From contig NZ_LR732912.1 in NCBI RefSeq assembly GCF_902506065.1, positions 218,529 to 282,528 on the forward strand: 64,000 bases of DNA, read 5' to 3'. Positions 26,860-36,281 of the stretch are shown one piece after another (position 1 is the first letter of the stretch; each line of letters opens with the position of its first letter). The translations under genes were made by a program, and so were the position numbers. The notes under the pieces were generated by a model. That model saw only the letters and a list, made by a program, of their open reading frames with translations. It ran no database searches and had not been told where the DNA came from. This stretch comes from Arthrobacter sp. 9V (lineage in GTDB: Bacteria; Actinomycetota; Actinomycetes; Actinomycetales; Micrococcaceae).

Positions 26860-28329
26860 TTACTTTGCTTCGTCCGAGGGGACCGGCAGGGGTGCCACCG
26901 GTGCGCCCCTGGGAACGAACAGCGTTTCCGCCTGCTCCAAGGACATGCCGTTGGTCTCCGGAACCTTGAACATGACAAAGAAGAACGACGCCGCCGCGAA
27001 CGCCGCGTACATGGCGTAGGTCAGTGGCAGGGAACCAGCCGCCATGATGGGGAAGCTGAGCGTGATGGCGAAGTTCGCGATCCACTGTGCTGCCGCGGCC
27101 AGTCCGAGGGCCCGGGCACGGATGCGGGACGGGAAGATCTCGCCCAACAGTACCCAAACGAGAGGGCCCCACGAGGCACCGAAGCTGATCACGAAGACGT
27201 TGGCTGCGACGAGCGCCACCGGTCCCCACGCACCGGGGAGGCTGATTTCAGAACCCGTGCCAACTGCGGAGGAGAAGGCCAATGCCATGACGCCGAGGGA
27301 TGCGGCCATGCCGATGGAACCGGTGAGCAGGATGGGACGGCGGCCAATGCGGTCCACCAAGGCGATGGCAACAAGGGTCACCAGGATGTTCGTGACGGAC
27401 GTGGCTACGGAGATCGTCAGCGAGTCCTTTTCCTGGAATCCGACAGCTTTCCACAGCGTGGTGGAGTAATAGAAGATCACGTTGATGCCGACGAACTGCT
27501 GAAGGACCGAGAGGATGATGCCGATCCACACCACAGGCAGGAGGCCGAACCTGTTGCCGCGGAGGGAGCCCTTCTTGGTGGAGAGCTTCTCCTCTTGGAT
27601 GGATTCGCGGATCTCGCGGATGTGGCGCTCAATATCGTCGCCGGGGATGATCCGGGTGAAGATGCTGCGGGCTTGGTCTTCTTTGCCGTTAAGGACCAGG
27701 AAGTGTGGGGACTCCGGCAAACGGAAAGCGATCAAGCCATACACGGCCGCGGGTACGGCACACGCAATGAACATCCAACGCCATGCTTCAATGCCGAGCC
27801 AGAACATGCCGTCTGCGCCGCCGGCCGAATTGGCGAGTACCGCATCGGAGAGAAGAGCTGCAAAGATGCCGGTGGTGATGGCCAGCTGCTGGAGCGATGC
27901 CAAGCGGCCGCGTACATGCCGGGGGGAGATCTCGGAGATGTAGGCAGGGGCAATCACGGAGGCTAACCCGATGCCCAGGCCACCCACCAGCCGCCAGAAG
28001 ATCAGGTCCCACACACCAAAGGCGAGGCCGGTTCCTATGGCGCTTACCAAGAAGAGCAATGCACCGATCTTCATGGCAGGGATGCGCCCGTAGCGGTCGG
28101 CGATCTTGCCGGCGAAGTAGGCGCCGGCGGCACAGCCCAACAGGGCAACGGCGACGGCGAAGCCTGTGACCGCCTCGCTCATGACGAACTCGTCAGCCAT
28201 CGCGTCCACGGCCCCGTTGACCACTGAGGAATCGAAGCCGAAAAGGAATCCACCCACAGCGCCGGCAACGGCCAGGCCGATCACTTTTCGTGAAACTGGG
28301 GGCGCGCCTTCGGCGCTGGAACTGGACAT
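26860..28329 (-). CDS. Sugar porter (MFS, sugar/H+ symporter)
   Basis: A 489-residue member of the MFS sugar-porter family. It shows the repeated loop signatures GKIADRYGRIPAMKIG and ALVDRIGRRPILLTGSIG, the PAYISEISPRHVRGRL motif after helix 4, LPESPHFLVLNGKEDQAR at the mid-loop, QQFVGINVIFYYSTTLW in helix 7, and VPETNGMSLEQAE at the end. This pattern is shared by XylE, GalP, AraE and inositol carriers; the specific sugar cannot be read. The ATG at 28329 has only a weak purine-rich site upstream. No catabolic enzyme is adjacent. Confidence 0.92.
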   Translation of the reverse strand: MSSSSAEGAPPVSRKVIGLAVAGAVGGFLFGFDSSVVNGAVDAMADEFVMSEAVTGFAVAVALLGCAAGAYFAGKIADRYGRIPAMKIGALLFLVSAIGTGLAFGVWDLIFWRLVGGLGIGLASVIAPAYISEISPRHVRGRLASLQQLAITTGIFAALLSDAVLANSAGGADGMFWLGIEAWRWMFIACAVPAAVYGLIAFRLPESPHFLVLNGKEDQARSIFTRIIPGDDIERHIREIRESIQEEKLSTKKGSLRGNRFGLLPVVWIGIILSVLQQFVGINVIFYYSTTLWKAVGFQEKDSLTISVATSVTNILVTLVAIALVDRIGRRPILLTGSIGMAASLGVMALAFSSAVGTGSEISLPGAWGPVALVAANVFVISFGASWGPLVWVLLGEIFPSRIRARALGLAAAAQWIANFAITLSFPIMAAGSLPLTYAMYAAFAAASFFFVMFKVPETNGMSLEQAETLFVPRGAPVAPLPVPSDEAK

Positions 28330-28438
28330 GGGTCTCCCTTGGGAAATGGGGGTTTGGAAGCGCAGTGCAGGACGTCGTCGGCTATCCGACGGGGACGCCG
28401 GTGCACTCGCGCTACACAGTGTGGCACGTCATATCAGC

Positions 28439-28456
28439 TCACTTCCAGTCAAGTGA
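28439..28456. promoter_or_regulatory. Inverted repeat upstream of the sugar porter
   Basis: TCACTT-CCAGTC-AAGTGA is a perfect 6-bp inverted repeat about 110 bases before the sugar-porter start. It is a candidate operator only; nothing else is recognisable in the 28330-28530 gap. Confidence 0.35.
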
Positions 28457-28531
28457 CGGGCGCTACATGTATTCAGATCTTTAACGCGTTGGTCTGCTGT
28501 AGGGCGACCGGGAGTTGGCTGAGGCAAACAA

Positions 28532-28565
28532 AAACGGTAGGCAGTCCGAGGACTGCCTACCGTTT
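28532..28565 (-). terminator. Rho-independent terminator of the DHA2 transporter
   Basis: A stem of about 15 bp (AAACGGTAGGCAGTC and its complement) with a very short loop is followed on the minus strand by a TTTTTG tract, 35 bases past the stop codon. Confidence 0.88.
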
Positions 28566-28600
28566 CCGGTGTTGAGTTAAGTTGGTGCCTAACGGGTATT

Positions 28601-30253
28601 TCAGTGCGCCGGAACGGATTCCTTAGCTGCAGCCTGGGGGTCCGTCAGTTTCTTGTTGGGTAGCGCGAAGCTGATCAGGAAGGCAATGATCATGAGGCCG
28701 GCAGCAGTGAGCATGACGACGTCGATTGCCTGGGCAAAGCCTTCCGTAATGGGCCGGGTAAGCGTGCTGTTGGCCGTGTGAAGCCAACTGGTGTCATTCA
28801 AGGACTCGTTGTTGGCGCCGTTCTTGAAGAAATCGAAGAGCTTGGCATTGGCGGGATCGGAAGCCACAGCCGGGTCCTTCATGACGGCTTGGTAGTCCGG
28901 GCTCGACGCAGCAGTCTTCATGCCGTCGGCGATTTTGTCGGCCGCCGTGCTGAAGAGCATGGAGATGAACACGGCCGTGCCCACCGCGCCGCCCATGGAA
29001 CGGAAGAACGCGGCTGTTGAGGTTCCCACGCCCATATCCTTGGGCGGGACCGAAACCTGCATGGCAAGTGTCAGCGGTTGCATGCAGAAGCCCAGTCCGA
29101 CGCCGAAGAACACGGCAATCAGGCCGGGAACCCAGAGCCCGGTATCGACGCCGAGGACAAGGCCCATCACGGTGGCTGCGGTAGCCAGCACTGCTGTACC
29201 CATGATGGGGAAGATCCGGTAGACCCCTGATGAGGAGATGGTCCGGCCGGCAGAGATGGAGCCGAAGAGGATGCCCACGGTAAACGTGATCATCATCAGG
29301 CCGGCCTCCGTGGGCGTCAGCCCCTTCACGAGCTGCAGGTACATGGGCAGCATGGCGATCGCCCCGAACATGCCGATGCCAATGATGAAGTTCAGCAGTG
29401 ACGACAAGCCGAAAGTGGTGTTCTTGAAAAGGCGCAGTGGAATCAGTGCGTAGTCGCCCGCGCGTTTTTCGGCCAGCAGGAAGGCCACGATGCCGATGAC
29501 GCCAAGTCCGTAGCAGAGCCAGGATGCGCCGGAAGCCCAACCCCAGGTGCGGCCCTGTTCTGCAACCAGCAGCAGCGGAACAATCGCAAGGGTAATGGCG
29601 GCCGCACCCCAATAGTCGATCTTTTGCTTCACGTGCCGTGCCGGAAGGTGCAGGTACATGAAGACCACCACAAGGGCGGCGAGCCCAATGGGGAGATTGA
29701 TGAAGAACACCCAGCGCCAGCCGTCGAAGCCCAGGATGTTTGCCGAGCCAGCGAAGGCGCCGCCAATCACAGGACCAAGAACGGACGAAATGCCGAAGAC
29801 GGACATGAAGTAGCCCTGGTATTTTGCCCTGTCCTTCAGCGCCACGATGTCGCCGATGATAGTCAGCGCCAAGGCCAACAAGCCACCGGCGCCGAGGCCC
29901 TGGATGCCACGGGCGATGGCCAGCTCGGTCATGGAGTGGACAGATCCCGCGTACAGGGAACCTGCAAGGAAGATCACGATTGCCACGAGGTAGAGCGGGC
30001 GGCGTCCGAAGATGTCGCTGAGCTTCCCATAGAGCGGGGTGCTGACGGTGGAGGTGATGAGGTAGGCCGTGGTTGCCCACGCCTGCAGAGACAGGCCATC
30101 GAGGTCGTTGGCGATGGTGTAAATGGAGGTGGAAACGATGGTTTGATCCAGCGAGGACAGGAACATGCCGAGCATGAGTCCCACCATGACGGTGAGTGTC
30201 TGACGATGCGTCAAGACCTCTCCGGCGGCCCGTACGGGCGCAGTTTTGGACAT
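28601..30253 (-). CDS. MFS multidrug exporter, DHA2 family (14 helices)
   Basis: A 550-residue drug/H+ antiporter of the EmrB/QacA group. Signatures are LDQTIVSTSIYTIANDLDG in helix 1, YGKLSDIFGRRPLYLVAI (motif A), ARGIQGLGAGGLLALALTII (motif B) and GPVIGGAFAG (motif C). The length and about 14 helices fit DHA2. An extra ~60-residue extracytoplasmic insertion lies near the end (AASSPDYQAVMKDPAVASDP..), before the last helix. It is a single-gene unit with a candidate operator at 30291-30313 and a clear terminator. Confidence 0.93.
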   Translation of the reverse strand: MSKTAPVRAAGEVLTHRQTLTVMVGLMLGMFLSSLDQTIVSTSIYTIANDLDGLSLQAWATTAYLITSTVSTPLYGKLSDIFGRRPLYLVAIVIFLAGSLYAGSVHSMTELAIARGIQGLGAGGLLALALTIIGDIVALKDRAKYQGYFMSVFGISSVLGPVIGGAFAGSANILGFDGWRWVFFINLPIGLAALVVVFMYLHLPARHVKQKIDYWGAAAITLAIVPLLLVAEQGRTWGWASGASWLCYGLGVIGIVAFLLAEKRAGDYALIPLRLFKNTTFGLSSLLNFIIGIGMFGAIAMLPMYLQLVKGLTPTEAGLMMITFTVGILFGSISAGRTISSSGVYRIFPIMGTAVLATAATVMGLVLGVDTGLWVPGLIAVFFGVGLGFCMQPLTLAMQVSVPPKDMGVGTSTAAFFRSMGGAVGTAVFISMLFSTAADKIADGMKTAASSPDYQAVMKDPAVASDPANAKLFDFFKNGANNESLNDTSWLHTANSTLTRPITEGFAQAIDVVMLTAAGLMIIAFLISFALPNKKLTDPQAAAKESVPAH

Positions 30254-30290
30254 ATCTTCTCCAGAGGTGGCAGAAAAGTGGATTAAGCAG

Positions 30291-30313
30291 GATAGTTGCT
30301 TTCAGTAACTATC
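30291..30313. promoter_or_regulatory. Candidate operator of the DHA2 pump
   Basis: GATAGTT and AACTATC form a perfect 7-bp inverted repeat with a 9-base spacer, 38 bases upstream of the start. It is the sort of site bound by MarR or TetR regulators, but no such gene is adjacent. Confidence 0.5.
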
Positions 30314-30385
30314 TTACTCCCCGGTTGATTCCCGATGAGAGAATATTTCTTCCACTTTCCCTCTAAGTCGGCAGCTCCGGAAGGG

Positions 30386-30859
30386 TCAGCGCTCGATCAG
30401 GATCCCGTCCGGGTCGCAGAAGATCATTACTCCTGGCTGGATGCGGACGTGATCGATCACCAGCTGAACATCCACTTCACCCGCACCTGTCTTGGCGCTC
30501 TTCTTCGGGTTGCTGCCGAGCGCCTTGACGCCCAGGGGTAGGCGGGCGATTGCCTCGCGGTCCCGAATGGCGCCGTTGATGACGACGCCGGCCCAGCCGT
30601 TCGCCACGGCGCTTTCCGCGATCATGTCGCCCATGAGTGCGGTCCTCAGGGAGCCCTGCCCGTCGATGACAAGAACGGCGCCTTCGCCGGGCGTATTGAG
30701 GATGGTCTTCACCAGGGCGTTGTCCTCGAAGCACCGAATAGTGCGGACAGGACCTTTGAAGTGCGTTTGTCCGCCCAGGTTTTGAAACTGTAAGGCGATG
30801 GACTCCAGTTCATCGCCGCGCTCGTCGTAAAGATCGGCGGTATTTACTTGCTCACTCAC
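30386..30859 (-). CDS. RraA-like protein / oxaloacetate decarboxylase-HMG aldolase family
   Basis: A 157-residue protein of the RraA/MenG-like fold. It has the family's AVLVIDGQGSLRTALMGDMIA and GWAGVVINGAIRD segments, with the conserved Arg-Asp of the metal and substrate pocket (NGAIRDREAI). The GTG at 30859, with GGAGGAG upstream, gives the normal family length; a longer reading from 30922 would add a basic 21-residue tail. Family members act either as RNase E inhibitors or as class II HMG/CHA aldolases with oxaloacetate decarboxylase activity. With RNase E-type enzymes present in this group both are possible. Confidence 0.85.
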   Translation of the reverse strand: MSEQVNTADLYDERGDELESIALQFQNLGGQTHFKGPVRTIRCFEDNALVKTILNTPGEGAVLVIDGQGSLRTALMGDMIAESAVANGWAGVVINGAIRDREAIARLPLGVKALGSNPKKSAKTGAGEVDVQLVIDHVRIQPGVMIFCDPDGILIER

Positions 30860-31016
30860 AGTGCTCCTCCTCTTTCGGTTTGAGGCCACACTAACGCTTG
30901 CATCAGGGTCAGGGCAGGACATGTTTCGGCCTATGTGGATAAAAACCCCGACGGCGGTTCAGTGTCGTTCCGCCGCGCTAGGCTGAATCCAAACATTGCA
31001 AGAGGGGGAACCTGCT

Positions 31017-32321
31017 ATGAGCTTGTCCGACCTACCGGGCCCGGTGCCGGATCCAGCTGTGGTCCGCGGCGGAACCACCACAGCCTTGGCCGAGCCGGTT
31101 GCCCGCGTCCGGCCTATCTGGGTCACGGGCGTGGTGCTGGTTAATCTGGGGATCAACGCAGCGTTCTTCGGCCCCCTCCAGGTGCTCCTGGCGCAGCAGG
31201 CGGCCCATTTCGATGCCGGCCAGAAGGAAGCAATCCTTGCGCTGGTAACTGGATGTGGTGCGGCCGTTTCCATGGTGGCAAACCCCTTGTTCGGCGCGAT
31301 GAGCGACCGTACAGCGTCCAGATTCGGGCGGCGGGTTCCCTGGGTTTTGATGGGAGCAATTCTGGGAGCGGTGGCCCTTGTTGCCTTGGCCGGTGCCCCC
31401 AATGTTGCGGTGATGACGTTGCTGTGGTGCTTGGTGCAGGCCGGAGCCAACGCCATGTACGCCGCCATCACTGCTGCCGTTCCGGACAGGGTTCCCGTGC
31501 CGCAGCGTGGAACTGTGGGCGGACTGGCGGCCATGGGGCAGACCGTGGGCATACTCGTCGGTGCGTTGATCGCTTCGCTCGTCGCTGGAAACTTCGCCGC
31601 AGGGTACTGGTTTTGCGCAGCGGCGCTGCTGGCCGGCGTCGTTCTTTATCTTTTCAAAAGCGATGATCAAACCCTGCCGCCCAGCGAGCGTCCTCCATTC
31701 AAGATGGTGGCATTTCTCCAGGGATTCTGGGTATCACCCAAGCGCTACCCGGATTTCGCCTGGGCGTGGTTGACCAGGTTCCTGGTCAGCACGGGTAACC
31801 ACATGGTCACTATCTACTTGCTCTATTTCCTCACCGACGCCGTCCATTTGAAGGAGGCCGAAGGTATTGATCCAGAGTTCGGTGTCCTCGTCGTTACCGG
31901 TCTTTATGCCGTCACTGTCATCATCACCAGTGTCCTGGGTGGCAGGCTGAGCGACAGGACGGGCAAGCGAAAGCCGTTGGTCATTGCTTCATCCGTCGTC
32001 ATCGCCATAGCCTCGCTCATACTGGCTTTTGCGCCGACGTGGGTAGGTGCGATTGCCGGTGCCCTGGTGCTCGGGATCGGGTTTGGCGCCTACTTGGCTG
32101 TGGACTTTGCGCTGATAACCCAGGTTCTTCCCAAAGCCTTGGATAGGGGGCGGGACCTGGGGGTCATCAATATCGCCAACTCACTGCCGCAGGTGCTGGC
32201 TCCCGTCATCGCCTTCGTATTCGTTAAGCAACTGGGCGGCTACGTCTCGCTGTACGTAGCCGCCGCAATCGTTGGGCTCTTGGGCGCCGTGTTCGTGGTG
32301 AAGATCAAGAGCGTGGACTAG
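31017..32321 (+). CDS. MFS transporter (sugar-porter-like, 12 helices)
   Basis: A 434-residue membrane carrier from the ATG at 31017, preceded by AGAGGGGG. Two sets of six helices are separated by a soluble loop (SDDQTLPPSERPPFKMVAFL). Motif A-like loops are NPLFGAMSDRTASRFGRRVP and LGGRLSDRTGKRKPLVIAS. These fit the group related to sucrose and glycoside-cation symporters, and no drug-exporter motif C is obvious. The substrate is unknown. Its stop lies two bases from the stop of the convergent FG-GAP gene, with no visible terminator between. Confidence 0.85.
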   Translation: MSLSDLPGPVPDPAVVRGGTTTALAEPVARVRPIWVTGVVLVNLGINAAFFGPLQVLLAQQAAHFDAGQKEAILALVTGCGAAVSMVANPLFGAMSDRTASRFGRRVPWVLMGAILGAVALVALAGAPNVAVMTLLWCLVQAGANAMYAAITAAVPDRVPVPQRGTVGGLAAMGQTVGILVGALIASLVAGNFAAGYWFCAAALLAGVVLYLFKSDDQTLPPSERPPFKMVAFLQGFWVSPKRYPDFAWAWLTRFLVSTGNHMVTIYLLYFLTDAVHLKEAEGIDPEFGVLVVTGLYAVTVIITSVLGGRLSDRTGKRKPLVIASSVVIAIASLILAFAPTWVGAIAGALVLGIGFGAYLAVDFALITQVLPKALDRGRDLGVINIANSLPQVLAPVIAFVFVKQLGGYVSLYVAAAIVGLLGAVFVVKIKSVD

Positions 32322-32323
32322 TC

Positions 32324-33583
32324 CTAAAAAACGTAGTTCATGACGTTCCAGCCGCTGCCAACGGTTGCCTGGCCCTTCCAGTAGCCATTGAACATCGCAT
32401 TTATCTGATAGGCGGAGGCATTCCCGTAGTACATGATCATGGCGCCGGAATTATCAATTCCGTATACGTCCGGGTCACCGTCGCCGTTGAAGTCTCCTAG
32501 CCCGCCGAGCCGTGACATGACTTTCCAGCCATAGCCCGTTGTCATGGCTCCAAGGATTTTCCCATTGCGGGAACCTTCGCTGATCATCAGGCCGCCGTAT
32601 TGATTCCTGTACATCAGGGACAAGCTTTCACTGCCCGTAAAGTGGCCCACGGTAGTCAGCAGGTCGGCATTCCCCCAGCCGTAACCAATGAGCGTCGGCT
32701 GCAACCATCCGCCGCGTCCATCACCAGGGTAGAGGAACATATTATGGGCGGAGTCACGGGCGATGATGTCGTTGGTTCCATCCCCGTTGAAGTCGCCGGC
32801 CCCCACGATGTCGTAGAAGCCCTGCCAACCTTGTCCTATCTGTTTGGCGACAACCCAGCCGCCGGCGCCGTTACCCGAGTAAAGAAATAGCCGTCCCTGC
32901 CCGTCTCGGGCCATGACATCCACATTGCCGTCTCCGTCGAAGTCACCGGGAGACATCAGCAGGTTGAAGATATGCCATCCCGTTCCGATGACCTGGGGTG
33001 CGTGCCAATGCCCGCGTCCATCTGTTGGGTAAAGCAACAGTTGACCATACGCATTGCGGGCGAATACATCAGCCGTCCCATCCCCGTTGAACCCCCAAGA
33101 ACGTGCCTTGGCACCTATAACCACGGGGTTATGCGCGGTCTGGGTCGCTGCGGACGTTGCATCAAAAGTGACCGTCATTGACCCTGATATGGAATGACCC
33201 ACGTCGGCTGTGCCGGGACGGTACTCGGATTGGTTAGCGCCCGGGATTGCCACGTTATCTCGGGTCCATTGATAAATGAAGGTGGGCTGGCCTCCCGCAG
33301 GAGTAACTTCCGGAGGGCTGTAAAGCAGCATCCTAAGGCGGCCCCCCAATGTGGGATCTCCTTGAATCTCAACTGCATTTAGCCACACAGTGCGGAGCGG
33401 CACCGTAGCCTCCGGCTTAGCACCGCTGGCAATGCCTGAAGTCGGTGAGCCTACGCTGACACGAGCAGGCGTGGAAGCGCTGGCAGCTGTAGCCGGTGCA
33501 AGGGTCAGGGCCAATAAGACGGCGGCGGCTAGAAGGTGTTTGCGAAGGCGCGGAGACGCGCGAAGGGCAGAGTTGAAGCCCAA
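32324..33583 (-). CDS. Secreted FG-GAP/VCBS-repeat protein 1
   Basis: A 419-residue exported protein. The TTG at 33583 has GGGGGA upstream. The signal peptide is basic (RASPRLRKH) with a hydrophobic core and an ATAASA cleavage site near residue 36. An Ig-like beta domain follows, containing YQWTRDNVAIPGANQSEY. Five to six FG-GAP/VCBS modules then fill residues ~165-419, several with calcium-type DFDGDGNVDV loops. One module (GHFTGSESLSLMYRN) has lost the acidic loop. No catalytic or anchoring domain is visible. It shares architecture with the next two genes, so the three arose by duplication. Confidence 0.85.
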   Translation of the reverse strand: MGFNSALRASPRLRKHLLAAAVLLALTLAPATAASASTPARVSVGSPTSGIASGAKPEATVPLRTVWLNAVEIQGDPTLGGRLRMLLYSPPEVTPAGGQPTFIYQWTRDNVAIPGANQSEYRPGTADVGHSISGSMTVTFDATSAATQTAHNPVVIGAKARSWGFNGDGTADVFARNAYGQLLLYPTDGRGHWHAPQVIGTGWHIFNLLMSPGDFDGDGNVDVMARDGQGRLFLYSGNGAGGWVVAKQIGQGWQGFYDIVGAGDFNGDGTNDIIARDSAHNMFLYPGDGRGGWLQPTLIGYGWGNADLLTTVGHFTGSESLSLMYRNQYGGLMISEGSRNGKILGAMTTGYGWKVMSRLGGLGDFNGDGDPDVYGIDNSGAMIMYYGNASAYQINAMFNGYWKGQATVGSGWNVMNYVF

Positions 33584-33690
33584 GGATTCCCCCAGAGAAA
33601 TAAGGCGGCACAGAATTGGCCGAAGAGATCAATTGGGATGACACTACCGCCTGCGGGATCGCTGGTATATAGCTAACCCGTTTATTGCGG

Positions 33691-33722
33691 GAACCCCGTC
33701 CGGATCGCTCCGAACGGGGTTC
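33691..33722 (-). terminator. Terminator after FG-GAP protein 2
   Basis: GAACCCCGTCCGG and CCGAACGGGGTTC pair at 12 of 13 positions around a 6-base loop, 30 bases past the stop codon. Confidence 0.65.
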
Positions 33723-33753
33723 TCAACCACGGTCAACAAAACGCAACGAACTT

Positions 33754-34899
33754 CTAGAACAGGTCTGTAAACCCGCCCCAGCCCCAACCGACCACCTCGG
33801 AGCCAGCCCAGCCGGCGTTCCCGTTGCCGTAGTAGGCGCGCAGTTGGCCCGAGCCGTCCACGGCAAAGACGTCGAGCCTGCCGTCGGCGTTGATATCGCC
33901 GGCGCTGCCTATCTTGCTCATGCCGTTCCAGCCTTGGCCAACTACGGTCATGCCGTTCCAGCCGCCAGCGCCGTTGCCGCTGTAGAGCTTCAAGTAGCCG
34001 GCAGAATCGCGGGCCAGGACGTCAACGTTGGTGTCGCCGTCGAAGTCGCCGGGGGTGATGATCGAGTTCAGGGCGTTCCAGCCTTGGCCTGCCACGGAGC
34101 GGGGGAGCCAACCGCCCTGCCCGTCGCCGGGGTAAAGGTAGAGAATCCCGTTGGCGTCGCGGGCCAGGACGTCGTTGGTGCCATCGCTGTTGAAGTCTCC
34201 GGGGGAGACCAGTGAAGTGAAGATGTTCCATCCGGTGCCGACTTTTCGGGGACCAGTCCAGCCGCCTGAGCCGTTGCCGCTGTAAAGGTAGAGGCCGCCG
34301 GCCGAGTCCCTGCCCAAGACGTCGTTGATGCCGTCGCCGTCGAAGTCCCCAGGAGAAAGAACGGTGGGGAAGATGTTCCAGCCTGCGCCTACGGTCTTCG
34401 CCGGTTCCCAGGTGTTCTGAACCCTCGGGTACATCATCAGTGCGCCGTCGGAACGGCGGGCCAGGAGCTCGAATGCGCCACGGCCCGTGAAGCCGTTCGG
34501 CCGGTTGGAGGCAGAAATCGGCGCTGTTTCTTCGCTGGCCACTTCCAGCCCTTCACAGGGATAGTTGGCAACCAGGTGCGCTGCTATGGTTTTGCCGCGG
34601 TCTTCCTCAGTGAGGACATAGTTGGGCCATGTGGGGTGATCCGTTGCCACTTCACCATCACGGGTCCAATAGATGCGGGTATCCGGGCCCGAGGCCTGAG
34701 CGCAGCCCTTGTAGGCCATGTAGTCCCACGTGACCGTGAGCGTGGAACCGACAAAAGGAGCACCGGTAATTACTGGAGGTTCAGGGTCCATGGTGGCCAT
34801 GGCGGGAGCGGGAGCAAGTACTACTGCTGCAAAGATCGCAGCCCCGATTCCGGCAAGTGCCCGGCGCACGCCGGACGTAGGGCGTGATGAAGCAAACAT
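33754..34899 (-). CDS. Secreted FG-GAP/VCBS-repeat protein 2
   Basis: A 381-residue exported protein. The ATG at 34899 has GGGGAGG upstream. The signal peptide has a hydrophobic core and ends near AMA at residue 35. An Ig-like domain (residues ~40-130) contains YWTRDGEVATDHPTWPNY and two cysteines (KGCAQASG, YPCEG) that could form a disulfide. Five FG-GAP modules follow, each built on SPGDFDGDGINDVLGRDSAG-like and LYLYSGNGSGGW units. It ends in AYYGNGNAGWAGSEVVGWGW. This suggests a beta-propeller surface or binding protein; no enzyme domain is present. Confidence 0.87.
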   Translation of the reverse strand: MFASSRPTSGVRRALAGIGAAIFAAVVLAPAPAMATMDPEPPVITGAPFVGSTLTVTWDYMAYKGCAQASGPDTRIYWTRDGEVATDHPTWPNYVLTEEDRGKTIAAHLVANYPCEGLEVASEETAPISASNRPNGFTGRGAFELLARRSDGALMMYPRVQNTWEPAKTVGAGWNIFPTVLSPGDFDGDGINDVLGRDSAGGLYLYSGNGSGGWTGPRKVGTGWNIFTSLVSPGDFNSDGTNDVLARDANGILYLYPGDGQGGWLPRSVAGQGWNALNSIITPGDFDGDTNVDVLARDSAGYLKLYSGNGAGGWNGMTVVGQGWNGMSKIGSAGDINADGRLDVFAVDGSGQLRAYYGNGNAGWAGSEVVGWGWGGFTDLF

Positions 34900-34950
34900 T
34901 GTGTCCTCCCCAGACTTTATGCGGTTAATGGTACCGCGACTGGGATCTTC

Positions 34951-36078
34951 CTAGAAGATTGCTGTGAACCATCCGAAACCGGCGCCTACAGCCTCGGAAC
35001 CCTTCCAGCCCGTTTTTCCGTCGCTGTAGTAGGCCAGCAAGCGGCCCTGCTGGTCCACCCCGTAAACATCGGGGAAGCCATCGCCGTTGAAGTCACCGGC
35101 TCCGCCCACGAACTTGAGGGCGTTCCATCCGACGCCGATCATCCATGACCGCGACCAGCCTCCCGCGCCATTGCCCCCGTAAAAGTACAGGTAACCGCTG
35201 CGGTCTCGAGCCAGGACGTCTACATTGCCATCGCCATTGAAATCGCCCGGGGTCACCAGCGCGTCCATGACGTTCCAGCCCGTCCCGACGGCGGTTCTTG
35301 CCAACCAGCCTCCCGCGCCATTGCCCGGGTAGAGATACAGTGCGCCGCCGGGTTCCCGGGCCAGGACGTCATTATTGCCGTCTCCGTTGAAGTCTCCCGG
35401 ACCGATGATGGAGTCGAACACGTTCCAGCCGTTGCCGATGGACCTGGCCGGCTTCCACCCACCGGCACCGTCGCCGCTAAAGAGGTAGAGCCCTCCAACG
35501 GAGTCGCGCACCACCACGTCGCTTTTTCCGTCACCGTCAAAGTCACCAGGGGAGAACGCGGTATTGAAGATATTGAAGCCGTAACCCACGGTTCGGGCGG
35601 GATCCCACGCGCTGCCATTGCGCCCGTAGAGCAGCAGCGAGCCATCATTGGCGCGGGTCAGGAGTTCAAAGCTGCGTCCGGAAAAGCCTGCCGCCCGGTT
35701 CACGGCACCCACGGGCTTGGTCTCGTTGCTGTGCAGGGATTCTCCGCCGCAGGCCGTGGTGCTGGCGGTGACGTGCGCGGCCATGCGGGCGCCGGTGTCA
35801 TCCCGCTCGAGCCTGTAGCTTCGTGCTGTTTCCCCGGCCACAAGGAAGCCGTCCCTGGTCCAGTAGACCGTAAAGTCAGGGCCTTTGCCGCCCCCGCAGC
35901 CGTAGAAGGTGTACGGGCCAATGTCTGCGGTCAGTGTCTTACCCACAAACGCGTCGCCGGTGACTATGGGGTCCGGCCCGTTGCTGGGAGCGGCCGACGC
36001 CGACAGGGGAGTAAGTGCCATGACCGCAACAGTGGCGGTCAGCAGCGCCGCTGCCATCCGGCGTCGTAATGTCCCCAT
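34951..36078 (-). CDS. Secreted FG-GAP/VCBS-repeat protein 3
   Basis: A 375-residue exported protein from the ATG at 36078 (GGAGG upstream; frame open further upstream without a signal). The signal peptide MGTLRRRMAAALLTATVAVM ends near SASA. The Ig-like domain has YWTRDGFLVAGETARSY and a cysteine pair (FYGCGGG, TTACGGE) placed as in protein 2. Five FG-GAP modules follow with DFDGDGKSDVVVRD-type loops. It is closer to protein 2 than to protein 1. No anchoring signal is present, so it should be released or held non-covalently. Confidence 0.88.
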   Translation of the reverse strand: MGTLRRRMAAALLTATVAVMALTPLSASAAPSNGPDPIVTGDAFVGKTLTADIGPYTFYGCGGGKGPDFTVYWTRDGFLVAGETARSYRLERDDTGARMAAHVTASTTACGGESLHSNETKPVGAVNRAAGFSGRSFELLTRANDGSLLLYGRNGSAWDPARTVGYGFNIFNTAFSPGDFDGDGKSDVVVRDSVGGLYLFSGDGAGGWKPARSIGNGWNVFDSIIGPGDFNGDGNNDVLAREPGGALYLYPGNGAGGWLARTAVGTGWNVMDALVTPGDFNGDGNVDVLARDRSGYLYFYGGNGAGGWSRSWMIGVGWNALKFVGGAGDFNGDGFPDVYGVDQQGRLLAYYSDGKTGWKGSEAVGAGFGWFTAIF

Positions 36079-36281
36079 GCGTGTTCCTCCCGTGTGGCTT
36101 CCAAACCTGCATGAAGTGTATGTCTGCGGGGGTGGATAGGCGGAAAAGGCATGGCTTACGGGGCCAAGGCGAGCTCTCAGGAAACGGTCATTTTGCTCCC
36201 GTATCATTGATGCGATCGGCCAGCCGCGGTCTTTGACCCAGCGGGCCGTTTCCTTGTCAGCCTGCCAAGAGATCGCCGGAA

